A stretch of DNA of 45,453 nt from the NCBI GenBank assembly GCA_964550435.1, contig CAZJZI010000015.1:1-45453 (forward strand), in the 5' to 3' direction. This DNA comes from UBA11400 sp964550435. Its GTDB lineage: Bacteria > Bacteroidota > Rhodothermia > Balneolales > HLUCCA01. This document shows, piece by piece, positions 17,281 through 25,830 of this stretch (position 1 is the stretch's first letter; each line of letters begins with the position of its first letter). The position numbers were made by a program, and so were the translations under genes. The notes beneath the pieces were generated by a model. That model was given only the letters and a program-made list of their open reading frames with translations. It was not told the origin of the DNA and made no database searches.

Positions 17281-19323
17281 CTAGAATGTCAATCTGAGTT
17301 GTGCTTCCCCATTCCATCGGCGCGCCCCAACTGATGCGTCAGCACCTGTGCCTATGACTTGCCTGTCGAAGTATTCAGTTACTCCGAATTTTATTCGAAT
17401 AATAAGCCTTTTAATCACTTCGAACTGCCCCATCAAATAGCTTCGATGCCCATAACCGGAGAATGATGGTATTCGGAAACTACCCAGCATATCATATTCA
17501 TAAAAATAAGCTCTGGACTCGTGGTCATCTGACGCGAACATGCTTGTTTGTACGAATAGCTTCACGTGGTTGAAGTTGAGATTCAATAATGCCAGCGAAC
17601 CCCAACCAACAAACCTGTCATTTGCTTTGCTTATGTCAGCGTAGGATATCTGAAGTTTGAGTCTCAAGAAGTCAGTTAATGTGTTCTGAAAAGCAATTTT
17701 TGCGGAAAATCTTTCGATCCATATTCTGAAATCATACTTTCGGTTGAACTCATCGGGCAGTGCTTCGTTTTCGAGTCTGTTACGGTTTCTCACAGAAACC
17801 TCAATCCGCCGACCGTGTCCAACTTTCCATTCTACCCTGGTGCCCCACTCTCGTCCCTTCACCGGAAGCCTGGTTCCAAATCTGGGTCCCAAAGAACTAT
17901 ATGAATCTGTCCAAGCCATCAAATTTACTAGTTGCACAGGCTTAACCCTTACCCAAGCCCCAAAACCCAATTCATTCGTGCCGCCATATGCTGAAGCTGA
18001 ATTTCCAAATCTTGTTTCAAATCCGAATGGATACTTTCGTGACCATAATCCCAGATCCAGTTGTGCAGTGTGAATCTGAAATCCCTGAATCCAACCAGTC
18101 TTTGCATTCGCTCGTCCGATTTCGTTCGTATAAGTGAACTCACGATATACCACTGAACCAAATGCACTCCACTCAAAACCATCGAGTCCAGTCGCGTCCC
18201 CTTCGTATGAAAACCCGGGTCTACGATGTACTTGGTCGCTCCATCGGTAGCCCACCGCCGACGCGCCCAAATTGACGTTGATTGGACCAATCTGGCCGTG
18301 GCGGCGGGCCATGACCGACACACTGCTGAGGGTGACGTTGTGGTGCTTGTTCAGGTCGTGTGCGGTCCGGATGTGGGTGCTCCAGCCCGGCGCATACAGC
18401 AGTGTGTCGGTGATGGAGGCCGACAGCCGGCGGAACGAATAACTGATTGCAATATCGTTATTGCCGGCTGTGGCCCAGATTCCGAGTCCACGATGGAATT
18501 TTCCCGACGGTGACGCCCCATTGGGGGTCACCGGAGCTGAGGACATGCTGGATGCGCGGTTTTTATTTCCTTCAACGCGCATGGTTCCGGTCGATGCAAT
18601 GAGCCCGTGTCCACTTCGAAATCGGTGGTCGCCCAATATGAAAGTTCGGACTTTGAATGCAGTAGATGACTCCGACTTGTTACTTTGATATACAATTGAT
18701 CCGGTCCAGGGACCTAGTTTTTTCGGATAGTTTATTGGTTCACCCGCCATTTTATATCGCGAAAATCTCAATGAGATAGCTTCCGATTGCAAAACATATT
18801 GTTCTCTAAGTGTAAATTCCGGACCCAGATACTGACCTCCGATTCGATATCCATTTTGTTTTGGGAAGGTTCTTCCGGTTTTTAAATCTGCCATTCCGCG
18901 CAACACTCCAAGTCTTGATCCCCACCATCTCCGCTCAACTCGCTCAGTTTCCTCATTCTCGAAAATCGTAAGTGCAACAATGAGTTCAGTAACCATCTCG
19001 TCCACCTTGACATTTGTTCTGAATGAAACTTCAGATAGAATTTCAGTATCTGCACGAGTCATCCACTCCAGAATCAACCGAATTTCGTTTTCTGTGAGCA
19101 ATTGTAGTGCATACAATGTGGGTCCGTCCAGATTAGAAATATGGCTTGGAGCTACCAGATACGCCTCCAATGCGTTAAGACGCTCGAGAAGAGATTCTTC
19201 ATCCAGGTCTTCTCCGAATCGATCCATCATCCAGACCAACCATTGATCGGTGTCTGCAGATTGTGCGTGAGCAGGCGAATAAAATAAACTAAATAGAACG
19301 ACAACCATCAATAATCGCATCAA
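17281..19323 (-). CDS. Predicted outer-membrane beta-barrel protein with helical HHH-like N-terminal region
   Basis: The 680-residue protein has a clean signal peptide (VVVLFSLFYSPAHAQ). A helical acidic region (about 25-130) contains a segment resembling ComEA-type helix-hairpin-helix repeats (ISNLDGPTLYALQLLTENEIRLILEWM). About 500 residues of alternating polar/aromatic strands follow, ending in EAQLRLTF, a terminal-Phe barrel signal. Proteins of this shape are common and uncharacterised in Bacteroidota. It overlaps the upstream gene by ATGA (19320-19323), so the pair is translationally coupled. An internal stretch, 18241-18540, is about 61% GC against about 42-47% in the flanking lines counted. 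The barrel call is from pattern only. Confidence 0.7.
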   Translation of the reverse strand: MMRLLMVVVLFSLFYSPAHAQSADTDQWLVWMMDRFGEDLDEESLLERLNALEAYLVAPSHISNLDGPTLYALQLLTENEIRLILEWMTRADTEILSEVSFRTNVKVDEMVTELIVALTIFENEETERVERRWWGSRLGVLRGMADLKTGRTFPKQNGYRIGGQYLGPEFTLREQYVLQSEAISLRFSRYKMAGEPINYPKKLGPWTGSIVYQSNKSESSTAFKVRTFILGDHRFRSGHGLIASTGTMRVEGNKNRASSMSSAPVTPNGASPSGKFHRGLGIWATAGNNDIAISYSFRRLSASITDTLLYAPGWSTHIRTAHDLNKHHNVTLSSVSVMARRHGQIGPINVNLGASAVGYRWSDQVHRRPGFSYEGDATGLDGFEWSAFGSVVYREFTYTNEIGRANAKTGWIQGFQIHTAQLDLGLWSRKYPFGFETRFGNSASAYGGTNELGFGAWVRVKPVQLVNLMAWTDSYSSLGPRFGTRLPVKGREWGTRVEWKVGHGRRIEVSVRNRNRLENEALPDEFNRKYDFRIWIERFSAKIAFQNTLTDFLRLKLQISYADISKANDRFVGWGSLALLNLNFNHVKLFVQTSMFASDDHESRAYFYEYDMLGSFRIPSFSGYGHRSYLMGQFEVIKRLIIRIKFGVTEYFDRQVIGTGADASVGARRWNGEAQLRLTF

Positions 19324-20219
19324 TCCACTCCTTTACTCCACCCGACGCCAATGTGCCGTGACCATCCCAAATCGCTGTGAAAAGTTCCTCCGAAGGGAAT
19401 CGACCAATTCCTGCGTTGAACACGAACTCCAGCAACCCAAATACCGCTTGTAGGCTCGTGAGCCAGACTTAGGTTCACCAGTCGAACCGGGCTCCATTGT
19501 ACACGCATTGCTCCTGTTGGGGGATAACCAACTTCGGTTTGCATACCAAATGAAACAGATGCTTGACTTATCCATTTCCACTTAACCGCAGCTATCCAGC
19601 TGGTGGGTATATGTGTTTTAATGCTCCCGGTTCGTTTTAGTAAAATTCTATCAACTGCAACACCAACCTCAATTGACTCAGACAGATTTACGAATGTTCC
19701 AAGTCGAAGCATAGCTGCAATTCCAACGCCATAACCTGGTATCGAAACACGGTCTGAGAGTATTGAAACCCCGAACCCTGTACTATTAAGTTGAAATGCG
19801 ATTGATCCGGCCCCATGCCACTCCCGATATAGTGAATAGCCAAATGATCCCATTTGGATACCATATGAAGCTTTTTTTCTACTGTGTACAAGTTCAATGA
19901 ATGCAGATCGTAATTCTCTGAGTCCATATTCATCCGAAATAGTTATTGAAAACGATGTTCCCTGCATCAGCGCCGGATTCATTGCGGTTCCGGGCGGATT
20001 AGTAGGGCCGGCCACAGCAGTTGCCAATCCGAAACGAAATTCCGAATCAACAGCCCACTGCGACCGTCCTACTGCCGGGTTTAGTGCCAAAATGCTGCCT
20101 AGTAGCAGGCAATAAACGGTAGCTCTAACCGTGTTATAACTGCAGGACAGTTTCTTGCCAGACGGGATTGTTCTGTGTCTGGACCTTTGATTTTTTATAG
20201 CTTGTTTGCATGTGCTCAT
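19320..20219 (-). CDS. Predicted secreted/outer-membrane protein of unknown function, coupled to the barrel protein
   Basis: I do not recognise a family. The ATG at 20219-20217 gives 299 residues. A long basic N-terminus is followed by a hydrophobic stretch (TVYCLLLGSILALNPAVG) ending in RSQ, consistent with a signal peptide. The frame is open to 20288, but that start would overlap the divergent gene's promoter. The mature part is rich in Gly, Ser and short amphipathic strands (FGYSLYREWHGAGSIAF, GVGIAAMLRLGTFVNL), and resembles PorV/PorQ-like or other small barrels. An early MNPALMQG segment after GPTNPPGTA is typical of that group. The exact start is uncertain. Confidence 0.6.
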   Translation of the reverse strand: MSTCKQAIKNQRSRHRTIPSGKKLSCSYNTVRATVYCLLLGSILALNPAVGRSQWAVDSEFRFGLATAVAGPTNPPGTAMNPALMQGTSFSITISDEYGLRELRSAFIELVHSRKKASYGIQMGSFGYSLYREWHGAGSIAFQLNSTGFGVSILSDRVSIPGYGVGIAAMLRLGTFVNLSESIEVGVAVDRILLKRTGSIKTHIPTSWIAAVKWKWISQASVSFGMQTEVGYPPTGAMRVQWSPVRLVNLSLAHEPTSGIWVAGVRVQRRNWSIPFGGTFHSDLGWSRHIGVGWSKGVD

Positions 20220-20274
20220 GTATCTTAGTGTCCAGAAAATCGAATTCCTTACGAATATTGTTTTTATTTCATCC

Positions 20275-21165
20275 GTGAAAAAAGTCATCTATCTTTTTCT
20301 TGCTCTCTTTCTTACTGCCAGCACGTTAGTTGCCCAAGAGTTCAATGCGCGTGTTTCTTTGAATAAATCGCAGATTCAGAACTCCTCACTGGACTTTCTG
20401 GATGAGATTGTCCCCTTGATCGAAGGGTATATCAATGATCATACCTGGACCGATCTGCGTTTTGAGGAGCATGAACGCATCAGAATGAATATTCAGATTA
20501 TCTTGGCACAGGAATCGAATAATAATTTTGATGCTTCGATTATTGTAACCGCTGAAAGACCGATTTATAACACACTTCAGACAACTCAGCTGATGGTCAT
20601 TAGTGATAATGCATGGCGATTCAACTTTAATCGTGGACGAACACTGATCCATGATCTGTACCAGTTTGATGACATTGCTTCCATGCTCGACTACTACGCA
20701 TATCTCGTTTTAGGGTGGGATTCTGATTCGTTCAGCGAATTGGGTGGGACTGATTTTTATCGTCAGGCTCAGCAGGTACTCGATGTGGCGCAGTCTACAG
20801 GTGCAACTGGATGGACAAGTGGTACTGGTAGCCGAAGAAACCGATATTATCTGATAAATGGACTTGTGAGTGGTCCATCGGAACCGTTTAGAAGAGCGGT
20901 TTATCGATATCACAGACAAGGTTTGGATACATTCACTACAGATCCACGATCGTCACGGCAGAACATCATGCAGGCTCTTGAATTGATTCAGGAATCACGT
21001 CGGCAGACCACCGATGACTATTTGTTCGATATTTTCTTCTCTTCAAAGTCCCGGGAACTGACATCGGTTTTTCTGGATGCAGATGCTACCCAGCGTTTGA
21101 ACGCCTATATGCTCTTATCTGAGTTGGATTCAAGCCGATTAACCGAATATGAAAGGCTACAATAG
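20275..21165 (+). CDS. DUF4835 family secreted protein
   Basis: The GTG at 20275 gives a 296-residue protein with a textbook signal peptide (KKVIYLFLALFLTASTLVAQ). It is preferred over the ATG at 20206, which would run into the divergent gene. The mature protein starts EFNARVSLNKSQIQ, with LDFLDEIVPLIEGYINDHTWT and FDDIASMLDYYAYLVLGWDSDSFSELGGTDFY, which are hallmark segments of DUF4835. Members are near-universal in Bacteroidota; I recall some pipelines calling them PorD, a type IX secretion-associated protein, but cannot verify this. No other type IX genes lie in the window. It sits 9 bases before the DUF58 gene. Confidence 0.85.
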   Translation: MKKVIYLFLALFLTASTLVAQEFNARVSLNKSQIQNSSLDFLDEIVPLIEGYINDHTWTDLRFEEHERIRMNIQIILAQESNNNFDASIIVTAERPIYNTLQTTQLMVISDNAWRFNFNRGRTLIHDLYQFDDIASMLDYYAYLVLGWDSDSFSELGGTDFYRQAQQVLDVAQSTGATGWTSGTGSRRNRYYLINGLVSGPSEPFRRAVYRYHRQGLDTFTTDPRSSRQNIMQALELIQESRRQTTDDYLFDIFFSSKSRELTSVFLDADATQRLNAYMLLSELDSSRLTEYERLQ

Positions 21166-21174
21166 GAGATAGGT

Positions 21175-22089
21175 ATGATGTTATCTCCTGAGTTGATATC
21201 ACGATTAGGCCCACTGGAGCTCAAGGCCCGACAGATAGTCGAGGGCTTTATTGCTGGTCTCCATAAGAGTCCATTTTATGGGTTCAGTGTTGAGTTCGCT
21301 GAACATAGAAGTTACTATCCCGGGGATGAAATCCGCCACATTGACTGGAAAGTTTATGGAAAATCTGAACGGTTCTATGTCAAACAGTACGAAGAGGAGA
21401 CCAATCTTCGATGTCATTTGATTCTGGATACCAGTAGTTCGATGCAATTCAAGCATTTCGCTGAGTTCACAAAACTGGAGTATGCCATCACGTTCGGAGC
21501 TGCTTTACTTTACATGATGCATCGTCAACGAGATGCATGTGGACTCATTACTTTTGACGATTCTTTGCGTCAATTTATCCCTGCTAAATCGTCCTATGCG
21601 CATCTCAGACATATATTTTCCCAACTAGAATCAATTCAAAAGGGGATAGAAACCGTAAAAAAGCGCAAGACAGCCTCATCACAAGTGCTTCACGAAATCG
21701 CTGAGCGATTACACCGAAGAAGTTTAGTGATAGTGATCACTGATTTGTTTGAAAATGTCCAGCAGCAGGATGCGTTATTATCATCCCTGAAACACTTTAA
21801 GCATAAGAATCATGAGGTGATTCTATTTCATGTTTTGGAAAAACGAAGTGAACGTGAGCTAGATTTTCCGGATCAGCGCTTTGTATTTGAAGATCTAGAG
21901 ACAGGTAGTCAGCTCGACTTGATTCCAGCTCAAATTAAAGAAGACTACAAAAAGAAGATTTCAGAGTATTCTGAGACTTTCAAAAAGGTTTGTAGAGAAA
22001 ATCGTATTGATTATGTAGAAATCGATACTGAATCTGATATTGAGCTCGGACTTTTGTCGTTCCTGAATAAGCGAAGATCGATGCTTTAG
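21175..22089 (+). CDS. DUF58 domain protein (vWA-like)
   Basis: A 304-residue soluble protein with the DUF58 hallmark YYPGDEIRHIDWKVYGKSERFYVKQYEEET (about residues 42-71; pieces PGDEIRHIDWK and FYVKQYEEE are diagnostic). It then enters a von Willebrand A-like fold with a MIDAS-type motif, LILDTSSSMQF (DxSxS). DUF58 proteins usually work with MoxR ATPases and BatA/B-type membrane proteins in cell-envelope or metal-insertion processes. No MoxR gene is in this window. GGAGAT at 21165-21170 is a good ribosome site ahead of the ATGATG start. It is cotranscribed with the DUF4835 gene. Confidence 0.9.
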   Translation: MMLSPELISRLGPLELKARQIVEGFIAGLHKSPFYGFSVEFAEHRSYYPGDEIRHIDWKVYGKSERFYVKQYEEETNLRCHLILDTSSSMQFKHFAEFTKLEYAITFGAALLYMMHRQRDACGLITFDDSLRQFIPAKSSYAHLRHIFSQLESIQKGIETVKKRKTASSQVLHEIAERLHRRSLVIVITDLFENVQQQDALLSSLKHFKHKNHEVILFHVLEKRSERELDFPDQRFVFEDLETGSQLDLIPAQIKEDYKKKISEYSETFKKVCRENRIDYVEIDTESDIELGLLSFLNKRRSML

Positions 22090-22154
22090 GCACTGGCTGT
22101 GCATTAGGTAGACATGGGGCGAATATGTCTATGCTCATTAAGTAGAGAGGGTTT

Positions 22155-22189
22155 AAAAAAGAAGAGGAGCCCCCAATCAAGGAAGCTCC
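22155..22189 (-). terminator. Probable terminator after ftsZ
   Basis: On the minus strand GGAGC (22189-22185) pairs with GCTCC (22170-22166) around a 14-base loop, followed by TCTTCTTTTTT. The stem is short. It lies about 90 bases after the ftsZ stop, in the 187-base convergent gap that holds no gene. Confidence 0.55.
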
Positions 22190-22276
22190 CCCTGTTAGCA
22201 ATCTTACAAATCAAACATTCCGCACCTTACCCCGAGCGGAAAAATTTAGCTCAGGGAATTGGTGACTTACTTAGGG

Positions 22277-23698
22277 TTAGTCCATTGCACGACGCAAGAA
22301 TGCAGGTTGCTCCGAATCGCCCTTATTGATGCGTTCTTCGCGATCGTTTAGCAATGTATTACCAGTTCCATACTGCCGCGATTTATCGCTTGGCTGTACT
22401 TCACGTGTAGACTCAGTGTCAGCCTGGACTCCATCTCTTTTTGACAAGTTATGCATGGTCAATCCACGACGATGGATAGCCGGCGTATCCAGACCTTTCA
22501 GGTTTGATTCACCTTTATATGGTTCTTTACCTTCGATAGTGTTTGCGTTTCCGGTAAAGATTCGGTGAATGTCCTGAGTTCGGGGTAAGGCAGGTTTTCC
22601 TGTCATTTGGTCGGTTGCCACTCTTACTACCCGCTCTGTAGATTCGGAAGTGGTAGCTCTTGGTTTTGGTTCATTTCCAACTTTGATATTAATTGATGAA
22701 CCGGCGCGACGTTCATCTGCAATTTCGAATCCAGTTGCAATAACGGTCATGCGTAGTTCATCACCCATTGAAGGATCGGTAACAGTACCCATGATGATTT
22801 CGGCATCGTCACCGGCTTCGCTTTGGATGATACTCGTTGCCATGGTTACTTCGCGCATTCCCAGTGACATATCTGCAGAGATGTTAACGAGTACGTTGCG
22901 AGCTCCACGGATACTTACACCATCCAGAAGTGGTGAATTGATTGCTGCACGGGCGGCGATTTCGGCACGGTCGGTACCTGATGCTGAAGCGGATCCCATA
23001 ATTGCCGCGCCGCCATCCTGCATGGTTGTACGAACGTCGGCGAAGTCTAGGTTGATGAGTCCTGGCAGCAAGATCAGGTCAGAAATTCCCTTTGTTGCAT
23101 TGTATAGTACCTCATTAGCAACATCAAATGCTTCCATCAAAGAAGCGTTTTCGCTACACACTTCGAGTAGTTTCTCGTTTGGGATCACAATAACAGTGTC
23201 ACAGTTTTTCTTGAGTTCACTGATTCCATCGTGAGCAAATCGTTGACGAACTCGTCCTTCACAAAGGAAAGGCGTAGTGACAATACCCACAGTTAATATT
23301 CCCTTACGTTTTGCTATGCCTGCAACGACAGGTGCTCCACCGGTACCGGTACCACCGCCCATACCTGCGGTAACAAAAATCATATCTGCACCTTCAATCG
23401 ATTCTTCGATTTCGTGGCGATTTTCCTCCACCGCTTCACGACCAATTTCAGGGCGCGCACCAGCCCCAAGACCAGATGTGAGGGACATTCCAACCTGAAT
23501 GGCGTGTTCAGACGGATTGTTTTTCAGCGCTTGTGCGTCTGTGTTAATTACTATGTACTCAACATTGTTGAGTCCTTTTTTAATCATATTGGCAACTGCG
23601 TTTCCACCGCCGCCACCAACACCAATGACTTTGATCCTGGCATTGTCATGACTCATTTCGTCATATTTGAATCGGGTTGATATTTTATCGATAGGCAT
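22277..23698 (-). CDS. ftsZ: Cell division GTPase FtsZ
   Basis: The 473-residue tubulin homologue polymerises into the division ring. The GTPase core (about 20-330) has VIGVGGGGGNAVANMI, FVTAGMGGGTGTGGAPV (tubulin signature) and the T7-loop region NLDFADVRTTM. A variable linker of about 110 residues (PKPRATTSESTERV onward) follows. The C-terminal conserved peptide ends QPAFLRRAMD, the Bacteroidota-like form that binds FtsA. It is the last gene of the dcw unit, 38 bases after ftsA, and is followed by a weak terminator. Confidence 0.98.
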   Translation of the reverse strand: MPIDKISTRFKYDEMSHDNARIKVIGVGGGGGNAVANMIKKGLNNVEYIVINTDAQALKNNPSEHAIQVGMSLTSGLGAGARPEIGREAVEENRHEIEESIEGADMIFVTAGMGGGTGTGGAPVVAGIAKRKGILTVGIVTTPFLCEGRVRQRFAHDGISELKKNCDTVIVIPNEKLLEVCSENASLMEAFDVANEVLYNATKGISDLILLPGLINLDFADVRTTMQDGGAAIMGSASASGTDRAEIAARAAINSPLLDGVSIRGARNVLVNISADMSLGMREVTMATSIIQSEAGDDAEIIMGTVTDPSMGDELRMTVIATGFEIADERRAGSSINIKVGNEPKPRATTSESTERVVRVATDQMTGKPALPRTQDIHRIFTGNANTIEGKEPYKGESNLKGLDTPAIHRRGLTMHNLSKRDGVQADTESTREVQPSDKSRQYGTGNTLLNDREERINKGDSEQPAFLRRAMD

Positions 23699-23736
23699 GA
23701 TGTCTCCTCTGATTTGTACTGATTGCTATGTTTGAT

Positions 23737-24999
23737 TTAAAATTCTTTGAACCAGTCTTTCATACGATTGGTGATTTTCTCTACCAAATCTTCTGATTTA
23801 CCTGATTTACCTGATTTTGGATTGCTGATTGTATTATTGTTGGCCTGTCTGGAACCATTTTCAATGGCATATCGAACCAGACCGACTCCAGTGGAGTAAA
23901 TCGGACTACGAACTTCGTTTACAAGTCCATCTGTTAGTCCGATCGGAACCCCGATCTTGGCGTCCATACCCAGGATTTCGTTTGCTAGTTGTGGAACACC
24001 TTTCAGTAGCGATCCGCCACCTGTAATGACCACACCTGCGCTAAGCTGTGATGCGAATCCACTACGCTTGATCTCGATGGCAACGATTTCCAGGATTTCT
24101 TCCATGCGTGCCTGAATAATCTTGGAAAGCACACTTTTCTTGATCTCTTTTGGCGGACGTCCTGATATACCAGGGATTGTCAAGATGCTGTCCTCATAGA
24201 TTAGATCTGTAAATGCCACTCCATGCTCTTGCTTGAGGCGCTCAGCCTGATCTTCGAGAACCGAAAGCCCGATACGGATGTCATCTGTTACTTTTTGTCC
24301 TGCGATGGCTATTACTGCTGAATGACGGATGGTGTTGTCCTGGAATATGGCCACATCGGTCGTTCCACCTCCAATGTCGACCAAAACAACACCTGCTTCT
24401 CGCTCTTCGTTGTCCAGTACAGCGTAGGAAGAAGCTAAAGGTTCAAGGATCAAATCTGCTGTTTCATATCCAGCTCTTTCGACGCATCTGTGCATATTCT
24501 TTATAGCCGATACCAGTCCGGTAATGATGTGAACTTCTGCTTCCATACGCATGCCACTCATACCAATCGGATCGATAATACCGTCTTGTCCGTCTACGAT
24601 ATACTCCTGCGGTATGACGTGTATGATCTTGTAATCACTTGGAAGTGCGATGTTCTGGCAATCCAGAATCAGTCGATTTACGTCTTCACGACGGATTTCA
24701 TTGTCGCGATTGTTGATCGTGATTACACCTTTACTTCGATTGCTACGTATATGGTCTCCTGCAATACCTACATTCACCGATTGGACCTGGATGCCAGATG
24801 CCAATTCAGCTTGATGTACGGCAGATTTTATCGCGGCAACGGTTTTCTCGATGTTTACCACAACACCACGGTTTAATCCATCACTGGGAGCTTTTCCTAT
24901 ACCCAGGATGTTCACCTTATCGCCAGATGTTACTGAAGCCACTACAGCGCATACTTTTGTGGTTCCAATATCTAATCCTACTATTATTCGCTCACTCAT
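23737..24999 (-). CDS. ftsA: Cell division protein FtsA
   Basis: The 420-residue actin-fold ATPase tethers FtsZ to the membrane. It starts IIVGLDIGTTKVCAVVA (phosphate-1 motif) and has VVLVDIGGGTTDVAIF (phosphate-2) and VITGGGSLLKGV (adenosine motif). The C-terminus has a short Lys/Ser/Gly repeat (SGKSGKSED) and then the amphipathic membrane-targeting helix NRMKDWFKEF. The gene lies between ftsQ (31 bases) and ftsZ (38 bases). Confidence 0.97.
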   Translation of the reverse strand: MSERIIVGLDIGTTKVCAVVASVTSGDKVNILGIGKAPSDGLNRGVVVNIEKTVAAIKSAVHQAELASGIQVQSVNVGIAGDHIRSNRSKGVITINNRDNEIRREDVNRLILDCQNIALPSDYKIIHVIPQEYIVDGQDGIIDPIGMSGMRMEAEVHIITGLVSAIKNMHRCVERAGYETADLILEPLASSYAVLDNEEREAGVVLVDIGGGTTDVAIFQDNTIRHSAVIAIAGQKVTDDIRIGLSVLEDQAERLKQEHGVAFTDLIYEDSILTIPGISGRPPKEIKKSVLSKIIQARMEEILEIVAIEIKRSGFASQLSAGVVITGGGSLLKGVPQLANEILGMDAKIGVPIGLTDGLVNEVRSPIYSTGVGLVRYAIENGSRQANNNTISNPKSGKSGKSEDLVEKITNRMKDWFKEF

Positions 25000-25030
25000 G
25001 ATTGTACTCTTTTGGTGTTATGGATGCTTA

Positions 25031-25828
25031 TTAAGATTCTTTTGTGACTATTTGTCCATTAAATCGCAAGTCAATCGAACTGAATTCAGATGCACCTCGG
25101 ATGGCTATAACTTGCGTGTAGAATAAATTCCAGTTTCTGATTCCCTCAGCTAGATTCAATGATCCGAAAACAATACGGATACCATTTTCGGTGCTAAGGG
25201 CTACGATACCTTCTTCCGGACTCCAGGCAATTTCTGAGAGTGTTGATGCTGCAACAGGGTCGTTTCTTGCAATCAATAGAAAGTCTCTAACTTCAGAAAA
25301 AGCGATTGATTCGAGCGTGTCTGCAATGGCTTTGATTCCGATTCCATAAACCAAAGGAACATCAATGGTTTTTCCAGTAACAACGGGTAATACTACACCA
25401 TCTTCGTCAAAATACCGTCTTGACGAACCATTGATCAGCATTCCAATAGGTTGACGTTCTATGACTTCGACTTCCAGTCTTCCGGACGGACGTTTACTCA
25501 TCATCGCTTCTTTGATGTAAGGAAGTGTCTCGATACGGACAATGGCTTCCAAAAATGATACACTGTCAGGTGATACATCCATTGGTATAGCTGCCTGGTC
25601 TAATATCGCTCCGGTATCTGTATAGAAATTCCCCTCCACAACGATACTCTTGATATGAGCCATACGATTGAAGTACCATCCTAAACTGATTCCCCCGATA
25701 ACAGCTACCAACAGAAGCACAGCAAAGAATGTACCACCACGACCATTTGTTGGTATCTGTGTGGTGTTATTAGTTGCACCCGAATAGGTGTCTGATACTG
25801 CATTTGCCTTGTTAATCCACGGTTTCAT
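25031..25828 (-). CDS. ftsQ: Cell division protein FtsQ (DivIB-like, POTRA domain)
   Basis: A 265-residue bitopic membrane protein: a cytoplasmic tail of about 32 residues, one membrane segment (TFFAVLLLVAVIGGISLGWYF) and an extracytoplasmic POTRA domain beginning MAHIKSIVVEGNFYTD. An FtsQ beta domain with RPSGRLEVEVIERQPIGML and RYFDEDGVVLPV follows. It links the early ring to the septal synthases through FtsB/FtsL. Position between murC (2 bases) and ftsA agrees with the family. Sequence is divergent, as usual for FtsQ. Confidence 0.9.
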   Translation of the reverse strand: MKPWINKANAVSDTYSGATNNTTQIPTNGRGGTFFAVLLLVAVIGGISLGWYFNRMAHIKSIVVEGNFYTDTGAILDQAAIPMDVSPDSVSFLEAIVRIETLPYIKEAMMSKRPSGRLEVEVIERQPIGMLINGSSRRYFDEDGVVLPVVTGKTIDVPLVYGIGIKAIADTLESIAFSEVRDFLLIARNDPVAASTLSEIAWSPEEGIVALSTENGIRIVFGSLNLAEGIRNWNLFYTQVIAIRGASEFSSIDLRFNGQIVTKES

Positions 25829-25830
25829 GA

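Noticed and set aside
22218..22241. TTCCGC/GCGGAA hairpin after ftsZ
   Set aside because: Six-base stem with a 12-base loop and no T tract on either strand; too weak to call a terminator.
22650..23234. 194-codon plus-strand frame over ftsZ
   Set aside because: It is antisense to the conserved FtsZ core and has no recognisable domain or ribosome site.
23760..23820. Short GATTTACCT direct repeat at the end of ftsA
   Set aside because: It only encodes a Lys/Ser/Gly linker before the membrane helix; ordinary slippage within a coding sequence.
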